Shown here: piece by piece, positions 1 to 6,926 of the stretch | Layout: each line of letters starts with the position of its first letter | How positions within the stretch are numbered: position 1 is the stretch's first letter | Assembly: GCF_026672375.1 (NCBI RefSeq) | Contig: NZ_JAPPRA010000001.1 | Coordinates: forward strand, 1,178,001-1,242,000 | Direction: 5' to 3' | Length of the DNA stretch: 64,000 bases | From: Caulobacter sp. SL161 | GTDB lineage: Bacteria; Pseudomonadota; Alphaproteobacteria; Caulobacterales; Caulobacteraceae | Notes under the pieces: generated by a model | The model's input: only the letters and a program-made list of their open reading frames with translations | Databases searched by the model: none | Told to the model about the DNA's origin: nothing | Position numbers and translations under genes: made by a program

Positions 1-1
1 C

Positions 2-766
2 CGCGACATGACCACCTTCTTCACCGCGCAGCAGGATCAGGCCCCGATCATGCTCGACACCTCCTGGCTCATCATCGGGCACGTCGACGAGTTCGTGCAG
101 TTCCTGCCCGCCGATACGCCCCGGGGCTGGACGATCGCCGTCAAGGACGTCGCCTCGGGCCTGGCTCTGCTCCGCGACGCCCAACGTCGGGGCTTCGGCG
201 CGACGAAAGCCTTCTCGCGACCCGACGCCCCGCAGCAGACGATCGACGAGGTGCTCGCCGACAAGGCGTTCCTGGAGGACAACGAGCTGGGGCGCCGGCG
301 CGTCGAACTGAACCTGGATCTCCTCAAGGCCGAGACCGGGATCACCGAGAGCGAGGTCGTGCGCGTGCCGGGGCTGTTCCACACCGCCGAGTTCGCGGCC
401 AGCCTCCCCAAGGCCCGGCAGCATGAGGCGTCCGCGCCGCCGCAGGACGCCCCGCCGCCGCCCGTCGACGACAACCTGCCGCTGATGGCCGAAGCCATCA
501 CCTACGGCCCCGGTTCGCTGATCGCCTTCTATCCGGCGGCGGTGAACGGCCTGCTGCTGGACCGCAAGAACTACCTGCCGCCTCAACAGTGGGGCCCGGT
601 CATCGATGGTCAGGACATTCTTCAGGTCGCCGTCGAGAAGGCCTATGCGAGCGTCGGTATCAAGGCTTGGTCGATCGACGACTGGCTGAGCCACCACAGC
701 TGGGGCGGTGAAGTCCATTGCGGCACCAACGCCACCCGAACGATCAGCGCGGATTGGTGGCGCTAG
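2..766 (+). CDS. Protein-arginine deiminase (PAD) catalytic domain, 5' end outside window
   Basis: The open frame enters from the left edge and ends at TAG 764-766, so only the C-terminal ~254 residues are seen; the first in-window ATG (8) is internal. PADs convert peptidyl-arginine to citrulline. Numbering from that ATG, the segment AQQDQAP...GHVDEF (residues 7-29) matches the vertebrate PAD core, with catalytic His25 and Asp27, and GGEVHCGTN carries the nucleophile Cys238, followed by the conserved Arg and the terminal Trp-Trp. The first catalytic Asp of the family should lie upstream of the window. Compared with human PAD4 there is a Pro-rich insert at about residues 137-160, which lengthens the His-to-Cys spacing. 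The family is common in vertebrates and patchy in bacteria. Unrelated agmatine and arginine deiminases share the fold but not this motif set. Family confidence is high; substrate is unknown. Confidence 0.9.
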   Translation, partial: RDMTTFFTAQQDQAPIMLDTSWLIIGHVDEFVQFLPADTPRGWTIAVKDVASGLALLRDAQRRGFGATKAFSRPDAPQQTIDEVLADKAFLEDNELGRRRVELNLDLLKAETGITESEVVRVPGLFHTAEFAASLPKARQHEASAPPQDAPPPPVDDNLPLMAEAITYGPGSLIAFYPAAVNGLLLDRKNYLPPQQWGPVIDGQDILQVAVEKAYASVGIKAWSIDDWLSHHSWGGEVHCGTNATRTISADWWR

Positions 767-876
767 AGCGTGAGGCCGAAAGTGGGAACCGGTTTCGGCT
801 TAAGTCACGCTCTAAGTGTTTGATTTAGAGCCTCGTTATCGCGTCGAAACGATTCCGTTTTGACCCGCGAGGCTCT
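765..876. repeat. Two adjacent imperfect palindromes, REP-like
   Basis: The first has perfect 9-bp arms AGAGCGTGA (765-773) and TCACGCTCT (805-813) plus inner arms GCCGAAA/TTTCGGC. The second has 9-bp arms AGAGCCTCG (827-835) and CGAGGCTCT (868-876) plus inner near-complementary GTCGAAAC/GTTTTGAC. The first starts inside the stop codon of the deiminase gene. The layout is typical of intergenic palindromic repeats in alphaproteobacteria and could also act as a transcription stop for the upstream gene, although no T-run follows. The remaining bases to 1003 show nothing recognisable beyond the leader of the next gene. Confidence 0.6.
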
Positions 877-1003
877 GGTCGTCTCCTGACGAAGCCTTCC
901 GTCCTGCGCGCGTGGGGTCGCGCTTCGGCGCCGCAAGAGGCGTCACGCTCTGGCGCTGCGGCGCTGTGATGTCGTGCGCTAAAGTCAAACTGGGAACAGA
1001 GAC

Positions 1004-1495
1004 ATGAAAATTGGTCTGTTGATTACGATCATCGCCCTAGGCGTCTGCGGACCCGCACTGGCCCAGGATCGTGTCGTGGGCGTTCCCAACCCCGACGCTC
1101 TTTTCACAAGCCCAGACCCGATTTTGCACCGGAACAAGCAGACGACCTACAAGATCATCAAGGAGCTTCTGGAAGCCGGCCACTGGGATCGCGCTGATCG
1201 ATACCTGACGGAGCGTTACATCCAGCACAATCCTAACGCCGCCTCGGGGCGGCAGGGCGTGGTCGACTTTTTCACCAAGGTTCTCCAAGTCACGCCGAAA
1301 CCGATCCCGGACAAGATGGCGACCCAGATCGTATCGGTGGTGGCCGAGGGGGATATCGTCACGGTGGCCTTCCCCAGCGAAATGCCGGACCCGAAGGACC
1401 CGTCCAAGACCTATACGACCACATGGTTCGACAGCTGGCGCTTTGTGGACGGCAAGGCCGACGAGCACTGGGACAGCGCCCTGAAGCCCGAATAA
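1004..1495 (+). CDS. Secreted SnoaL-like (NTF2-fold) protein
   Basis: 163 aa. Residues 1-20 form a clean signal peptide ending ALA-QD, so the product is probably periplasmic. The body matches the SnoaL-like / NTF2-fold family: YIQHNP near residue 72, GRQGVVDFF near 82-90 and a C-terminal strand WFDSWRFVDGKADEHWD. Proteins of this type have been called predicted aldol-condensation or polyketide-cyclase-like enzymes, but most have no proven reaction. It stands alone between the deiminase gene and the convergent receptor gene, 170 bp from the latter. The start is the only ATG that gives the signal peptide. Family assignment is good; function is unknown. Confidence 0.75.
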   Translation: MKIGLLITIIALGVCGPALAQDRVVGVPNPDALFTSPDPILHRNKQTTYKIIKELLEAGHWDRADRYLTERYIQHNPNAASGRQGVVDFFTKVLQVTPKPIPDKMATQIVSVVAEGDIVTVAFPSEMPDPKDPSKTYTTTWFDSWRFVDGKADEHWDSALKPE

Positions 1496-1665
1496 GGCCG
1501 GTCGGGATCACCCTCAGCTCTGCGGAGACCGTCTGGTTTCGATCGCGCCACCAGAGAGCTTGTAGAGTTTCGATGGAACTCTCTGAACCCGATAGGCGGG
1601 CTATGGGTTCATAGAGTCTGAGCCCAGCGATCCGGCCAGCTGATGCGATCCAACGGGAGAGCAGG

Positions 1666-4600
1666 CTAGAGCTTTAGTCTCAGGCTCATGCGCACCTCGC
1701 GACCGGTCCGATGCAAGAAGGTCGGGATATGGCGCGTGTCGCTGAACTGGCGGTTGGACGCCTTGGTCAGATTGATTACATCCACACTGAGGTCCAGCCC
1801 GCGTGAGAGCCGGCGGCTGGCGGAGATGTCGAGCCGCGTGACGGCGCTCTCGCCGTCGATCTCGCCGCCGTTGGGCGCGGGCGCGCTGGCGACGAACGCG
1901 CCGCGATGGGTCACGGTCGCGCCAACGGTGGTGGGGCCGGCGATCCGCTGGACGGTGAGGAAGGCCGCCGTGCGCGGGGCGCCAAGCGCGTCCTCGAATG
2001 GGACGAGACGCCCTGACTTGCCGATCAGCATGACACGGCTCCGAACATACGAAGCCGCGCCCTGCACCCGCCATGCCGAACGGGGGCGCGAAATCAGCCG
2101 CTGCGTGAAGGCCAACTCCACGCCCTCAAGATTACCTGGGCCCGAATTGGCCGGTCGCGCGAATTGCCAGATCGGCAAGTCGGCCGAGCACCCCGGCGAG
2201 TTGCCGCACGCAGCGGTCGCGACGGCGTCGCTAAGGCCATAAGGATTGGCGGAGAACTGGGCGGGACGCGTGATGGTGGTCTGCACCATCGTCGAGATCG
2301 ACTTGTGGAACACCGCCAAGTTCACGGCCAACTGTGGGTCGGGACGCCACTCCAGCGCCAGATCGACGGTCGTGGCCTGGGTGGGCTTGAGGTCAGGATT
2401 GCCGCCGGCGATCAGCTTGGTCCCGGTGGTCGTCAGGCTCACACCGGGGCGCAGGCTCAAAAGGTCCGGGCGCGCGATGACCTTGGCTGCGCCGAAGCGC
2501 GCGACCATATCCGACGATAGTCGCCAAGCCAGGTTCAGAGACGGCAAGAGGCGTTGGTCACGGCGGACGCGTGTCGAAACGCCGACGAAGCCCGGATCGA
2601 CCACGCCGAGGCCGGAAATGTCATAGGCGGTGGTCGTCCAGCGCAGGCCGAACTCGCCCCAGACCCGGCGCGCGTCGCTATGGGGCCGCGCCAAAAGGAT
2701 GAAACCGGAGTCGGTGGTCTCGCCCACCGTATAGTTCAGATTGGCGACAGGACCCACGCCGCGCGCTGCCAGATCGCACGGCGTGCGCCCGCAATCTCCG
2801 GCGGCAAAGGCCAGTGTGCGGCCTACGTCCAGCGAAAGCCAGTGTTGGGGGCCAAAGCCCGGGCCGATGGTCGCGATGCGGCCGAACGTGGCCGGCGAGG
2901 CGTTCGCCAAACGGCCTGAAAGGTCGCTGTTGATATTGGCGATCCCGCCATCGCTGCGCGAAAGGGTCGTGGCCGTGTTCACATAGCGCCGATGCACGAC
3001 GCCCGCTCGCCAGGCGATAGGGCCGTCTCGCTCGATGTCGAACGCCGCAGACTTGAAGACGTTGTCGACCCAATTGGGATCAGAGCGATACTCGACGATA
3101 CGCCAAGCCGAAGGGGTGGTGAGGTCCGCTGATCCGAAATCGATGATCGGTCGCCGTGGGTCAGCGAAGTTGTAGGAAAAGCCCGACACGCCGGACTGCT
3201 GCAGCAGTACGGTGTCCTGAGCCGGATTGCCGAAGTCGGAGCGGCTGAATCCCAGCAGAACGCTGGCCTTGAGGCCGTCTTCGAACTCCCGGGTCATCGT
3301 TAGTGTCGATTGGCGAAACACGGTCTCAAGCCGGTCGCGACGCGCCTCGGCCCGCACATCGACGTTGTCGAATGTTCCGGCGATCAGCACGGGCAGGGGG
3401 GCGCCGGGGTCAATGACCTGCGCGGATCTGACCGTGACGCCATTCAGGCCGCAAGCCGCGTTTGGCGCGCAGGCGCCCGCTGTACGAAAGGTGAAGCTCC
3501 CTAGAAGGTCCTCGCGGCGCTCGACCCGGAGCATGGCGTAAAGCAGGTCGGCGGTGACGCGGGTTCTGTCGTCCGGCCGCCACTCCAGGCTCCCGGTGAG
3601 GCCCAAGCGGCTTTGCTCCGAACGCACCAATTCCAGGCGCGGAATGCGCGCGTGCAGCGCCGCGTTCAAAGTCTCCAGGCTCTGATCTGTCGTTTCGGCG
3701 CCGAACCCCGGATAGATCGCCGTGCCGGTCTCCCACTGGCCTGAGCTGGCGCCGTCCTCGGCGATGCGCCGCCGCCCATACGCGCCGGAGAAGACAACGC
3801 CGAGCCTGTCGGAGCGGTCGCGGGCCGCCACGAGAACCGAGGCGCGCGGCGACACCCGGCCCGCTGCGTCGTTATAGGTGGTCTCAACCGCCAACCTCAG
3901 GCTGCGGGCGGGCAGATCGAAGGGCGAGCGCGTACGCATATCGACGCTGGCGCCCAGCGAGCCCTCCTCCAGGTCAGCCGAAGCGGTCTTCTGCAGGCGC
4001 ACCTGATGGAAGAGGTCGGCGGCGAAGACGTTGTAGTCGAAAGCGCGTCCGCGGTTGGTCCCGCCGCTCGCATTGGTCGCGCCGAAGGTGGCCAGGGTCT
4101 CCATTCCGTTGACCCGCACGAGGGTGAAGCGCGCGCCCACGCCCCGCACGGCCAGTTGCCGCGCCTCGCCCGCGTCCAGGGTGGCGCTGGCGCCGGGGAG
4201 TCGCGACAGGACGTCACCGACGCCGCCCTGGCCGGTGCGCTGAAGATCTTCTTCCAACAGCAGGTCGATCGGGCGCGGCGAGAAGCGCTCCAGTCGCGCG
4301 CGCTCGCCCAGGGGCCGCGCGACGACGGTGATCGGGGAGAGGGGGAGGTCCTCGACGGGTGCGATCACTGCGGCGGCGGGCGGTGACCAAGGGGGCGGAC
4401 CGGAGCCGGCGGCGCGCTCCGGTGCGGCGCGGATGACGATGACTCCGTTCGCTTCGACCCCAAAAGTCAGCCCCGTTCCGGCCAGCAGGCGCGTCAGCGC
4501 CTCGCCGACGCTCAGCAGCCCGGTCAGGGGTGGCGCGCGCCGGTCGACTGGGATGACCGGCGCGACGGCGATGACCTTGCCGGTACGGGCGGCGAGGTCC

Positions 4601-4728
4601 AGCAGCGACTGGGCCAGTGGCTGGGAGGGCAAGTCGAGGGCATGGCGTGTTGGGCCTTGCGCAAGGGCTGGACCTCCCGCCAGGGCCAGGGGGAGCGCGG
4701 CCGTTGCCAGGAGGAGGCGCGGGCTCAT
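1666..4728 (-). CDS. TonB-dependent receptor with N-terminal STN signalling domain
   Basis: The ATG at 4728 gives 1020 aa with a signal peptide (MSPRLLLATAALPLALAGG, cut near PALAQ). The much longer upstream frame is antisense shadow over fecR. The order is signal peptide, secretin/TonB short N-terminal (STN) domain at about residues 29-100, plug with VLSRLPGASA and RGVGARFTLVRVNGM, then a beta-barrel ending VRMSLRLKL. The STN domain marks a transducing receptor that signals to FecR/FecI, while the plug and barrel resemble the large Xanthomonas/Caulobacter receptors used for sugars and other nutrients. The start codon overlaps the fecR stop (ATGA, 4725-4728), so translation is coupled. The ligand cannot be told from sequence. 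Confidence 0.9.
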   Translation of the reverse strand: MSPRLLLATAALPLALAGGPALAQGPTRHALDLPSQPLAQSLLDLAARTGKVIAVAPVIPVDRRAPPLTGLLSVGEALTRLLAGTGLTFGVEANGVIVIRAAPERAAGSGPPPWSPPAAAVIAPVEDLPLSPITVVARPLGERARLERFSPRPIDLLLEEDLQRTGQGGVGDVLSRLPGASATLDAGEARQLAVRGVGARFTLVRVNGMETLATFGATNASGGTNRGRAFDYNVFAADLFHQVRLQKTASADLEEGSLGASVDMRTRSPFDLPARSLRLAVETTYNDAAGRVSPRASVLVAARDRSDRLGVVFSGAYGRRRIAEDGASSGQWETGTAIYPGFGAETTDQSLETLNAALHARIPRLELVRSEQSRLGLTGSLEWRPDDRTRVTADLLYAMLRVERREDLLGSFTFRTAGACAPNAACGLNGVTVRSAQVIDPGAPLPVLIAGTFDNVDVRAEARRDRLETVFRQSTLTMTREFEDGLKASVLLGFSRSDFGNPAQDTVLLQQSGVSGFSYNFADPRRPIIDFGSADLTTPSAWRIVEYRSDPNWVDNVFKSAAFDIERDGPIAWRAGVVHRRYVNTATTLSRSDGGIANINSDLSGRLANASPATFGRIATIGPGFGPQHWLSLDVGRTLAFAAGDCGRTPCDLAARGVGPVANLNYTVGETTDSGFILLARPHSDARRVWGEFGLRWTTTAYDISGLGVVDPGFVGVSTRVRRDQRLLPSLNLAWRLSSDMVARFGAAKVIARPDLLSLRPGVSLTTTGTKLIAGGNPDLKPTQATTVDLALEWRPDPQLAVNLAVFHKSISTMVQTTITRPAQFSANPYGLSDAVATAACGNSPGCSADLPIWQFARPANSGPGNLEGVELAFTQRLISRPRSAWRVQGAASYVRSRVMLIGKSGRLVPFEDALGAPRTAAFLTVQRIAGPTTVGATVTHRGAFVASAPAPNGGEIDGESAVTRLDISASRRLSRGLDLSVDVINLTKASNRQFSDTRHIPTFLHRTGREVRMSLRLKL

Positions 4729-5687
4729 CGTGGCGCGCTGGCGTTCCCATTCCTGCCGGCGACGACAAGAACCCCATCTGCGCGTGGCGAGACCTCCACC
4801 GGCAGCAGCGCTGGCAGACTGGCGACGAAGGCACCCGATTGGGTCGCGCGGAAGCTTGCGGTGACACGCAGGTCCCTCACGCCTGGATCGACCGCGATGC
4901 GGACCGCGGAAAAGCGATTGATGTCGTCGGCGACGTCGGTCAGCCGGGTGGAGATGAAGCTGAGCTGGCCGGCCCGCCAAGCGCTGATGCTGTTCGGGTC
5001 GGCCACACGGCTGCGTTGCGCGCCCGCCGCGTCCAATGTCACGCTGTCGCCCGGCGTGAGGACCCCATCGAAAGGTGGACCGCCCGTGTTCCGGCGAACG
5101 GCGACCCGGCCGCGCTCCACAGCAACGCTGATGTCGCCGCTGGTCGTCCGGCGCAGATCGAAACGCGTGCCGAGGACCGTGACTTTCGCGTCGCCGACGT
5201 CGACCTCGAAGCGCTTGTTCGACGCATGGCGCACGTCGAAGAGCGCTCGGCCCTGTTCTAGCGCGTAGCGACGGCCATTGAGCCAGCCGGAACGGCGCAG
5301 CCGGGTCTCGGGCGCCAGAACCGCCGTGCTGCCGTCTGTCAGGGCCACGGTGCGGATCGTCCTTCCGCTCTCGAAGACGGCCGGGCGCAGGGTCAGGCCC
5401 AGGCCGATCACCAGGCAGGCGGCCAGCGGCAGAGCCGCGGCCAAGACCCAGCGGCGGGCTTTCCCGGGTGCGCGCGCCTTGTCCACCGCGTCGTCGGGAT
5501 CGAGGCCGTGTAACGCAAGCATCAACTGTTCAGCGCGGTCATAGGCTATGGCGTGCCGCGGATCGGCTTCCAGCCAGAGCCGCAGGTCCTCGGCGCGCTC
5601 AGCGGATAGGCGCTCGCCGAAAACGGTCATCGCCCAACCTTGAGCCTGCCGCTCAATGTCGGGATCACGGACGGCGGTGGCGTTCAC
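4725..5687 (-). CDS. FecR-type anti-sigma / signal transducer
   Basis: 320 aa. The N-terminal cytoplasmic part (about 8-60; QAQGWAM, LRLWLEADPRHAIAYD) is the short helical domain found in FecR regulators. One membrane segment follows at about 80-100, then a periplasmic FecR domain with GRRYALEQGRALFDV and VTVLGTRFDLR. It should receive the receptor's STN signal in the periplasm and control the sigma factor in the cytoplasm. It overlaps the sigma gene by 23 bp upstream and the receptor gene by 4 bp downstream, so the three form one operon. No truncation or missing segment is seen. Confidence 0.9.
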   Translation of the reverse strand: MNATAVRDPDIERQAQGWAMTVFGERLSAERAEDLRLWLEADPRHAIAYDRAEQLMLALHGLDPDDAVDKARAPGKARRWVLAAALPLAACLVIGLGLTLRPAVFESGRTIRTVALTDGSTAVLAPETRLRRSGWLNGRRYALEQGRALFDVRHASNKRFEVDVGDAKVTVLGTRFDLRRTTSGDISVAVERGRVAVRRNTGGPPFDGVLTPGDSVTLDAAGAQRSRVADPNSISAWRAGQLSFISTRLTDVADDINRFSAVRIAVDPGVRDLRVTASFRATQSGAFVASLPALLPVEVSPRADGVLVVAGRNGNASAPR

Positions 5688-6258
5688 GGGACAATCCTCG
5701 AAAATCGATAGGGTCGCCGTCCAGCGCGCGCTGGCAGGCAGCGACCGCTTCGGCGACGGTCTTGCGGACCAGGGCTTCGGAGACAGCGTTCTGGCGGGCG
5801 ATCTCGGCGAAGCTCAGTCCCGCGACGCGGTTGGCGGTCAAGAAGCGGCGATGGCGTGGCGGCATGGCCCTTACGACGCCCTTGAGCAGGTCCAGCTCCT
5901 GCTTGGCGATCAAGGCGCGTTCGGCGTCCGGCTCGGCGTCTGGCTCCAGCGCAGGCGCCGAGGCCGAAACCAGGTGATAGGCGCGGAGCTGACGCCGCAA
6001 AGCGTTGCGCGCCAGGTTGATCGCGACCCGGAACACGAAACCGCGCGGATTCTCGTGCTCCTGGTCGGCGGGGCGCTCACCCAGCTTGACGAAGGCCTGT
6101 TGGGCGACGTCCTCGGGATCGGGCGGGCCCCGGCCGAAGCGGGCCCTAAGGAAGACGCACAGGTCTTGCCAGTCCTCTGCGTAGGTTTCGCGGAAGACGG
6201 CGCGTTCACTCCACGTCAGCGGTTCGTCACCGTCTGCGGGCCGCTGCGGATTCGCCAC
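5665..6258 (-). CDS. ECF RNA polymerase sigma factor, FecI-like
   Basis: 197 aa, usual size for the family. The sigma-70 region 2 covers roughly residues 22-90 (DPEDVAQQAFVKL, FRVAINLARNALRR) and region 4 residues 125-180 with the helix-turn-helix LSFAEIARQNAVSEALVRKTV. It heads the fecI-fecR-receptor operon and would direct polymerase to the receptor promoter when FecR signals. The start ATG at 6258 is followed in frame by the conserved domain; no better downstream start exists. The 360-bp region to the next gene is AT-richer than its surroundings and should carry the promoters of both divergent operons. Confidence 0.9.
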   Translation of the reverse strand: MANPQRPADGDEPLTWSERAVFRETYAEDWQDLCVFLRARFGRGPPDPEDVAQQAFVKLGERPADQEHENPRGFVFRVAINLARNALRRQLRAYHLVSASAPALEPDAEPDAERALIAKQELDLLKGVVRAMPPRHRRFLTANRVAGLSFAEIARQNAVSEALVRKTVAEAVAACQRALDGDPIDFRGLSRERHRRP

Positions 6259-6438
6259 GGTCCCTCCCTGTCCGACGCGACGCTCAGGAGGCCGACGATG
6301 CGGCCTTCAAGGCGCCGGTTCAATGCGGAACGGAAAAAATCCCGGTCGCGACGGGTTTATTGTGCGGATTGATCTGTCTCGTTTGTTATTCACAGATGAG
6401 CGCCCGGATAGGCAATAATTTTGCGCACATTTTTGAAT

Positions 6439-6511
6439 GTGACCGGTAACTTTCTTCTTTCGAATCTAAAATCGGCATGTTTATGTCCTCCTCAACTGAC
6501 ACCGGTTTCCA
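6439..6511. promoter_or_regulatory. Two LacI-type operator-like palindromes between divergent operons
   Basis: GTGACCGGTAAC (6439-6450) is palindromic around ACCGGT apart from its third and tenth bases. TGACACCGGTTTCCA (6497-6511) is close to the TGNNACCGGTNNCA pattern seen for LacI-family regulators of carbohydrate genes. They lie 46 bp apart upstream of the HU-like, GH3 and receptor genes and also upstream of the sigma gene. No LacI-family gene is in the window, so the regulator is unknown. This is an inference from symmetry and position only. Confidence 0.4.
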
Positions 6512-6620
6512 GCCGGGCGGTGGGCGTTCGCCCGCTCTGGAGAGGGGAGGCAGGTCTTGTCACGAGCCCTGATGTGGTTGGGTCGCCGTCATCGACGCGC
6601 CGCATTTGCGCGAGGCGTCG

Positions 6621-6926
6621 ATGCGCGTTGACGGACATTTCGTGCAGTCGTTCATGGACTTCTCCCGCGCCTGGGACCGCGAAGTCGGCGACATCATCGT
6701 CCAGTCCCTTGTCCGCCGCATGCGCTTGGCGCTGCTGGACGGTCAGAACCTCCAGCTGCCGGGCATTGGCGAGCTGATCCTTCATCAGAAGGGCAACTAC
6801 GCCCTCATCAACCCGACCAACGGTCAGGCCCAGGCGCTCGGCGGCGAGCGCACAATCCTGTTTCGGCCGGATCGCCAGTTGATCCGAGAGCTTAACGATT
6901 TCCGGAAAGAGACTGATGTCACGTAA
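6621..6926 (+). CDS. HU/IHF-like small DNA-binding protein (putative)
   Basis: About 101 aa from the ATG at 6621; a TTG at 6606 is an alternative start and neither has a strong ribosome site. The core IIVQSLVRRMRLALLDG followed by LQLPGIGELIL and later ILFRPDRQLIREL follows the HU order: helices, LPGFG-type turn, beta arm, then FKPSKALK-like helix. The DNA-contacting arm is short and lacks the usual Arg/Lys-Pro tip, so it is a divergent member. Its stop overlaps the GH3 start by 11 bp, suggesting co-expression. It could be an unrelated small protein with a similar fold. Confidence 0.5.
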   Translation: MRVDGHFVQSFMDFSRAWDREVGDIIVQSLVRRMRLALLDGQNLQLPGIGELILHQKGNYALINPTNGQAQALGGERTILFRPDRQLIRELNDFRKETDVT

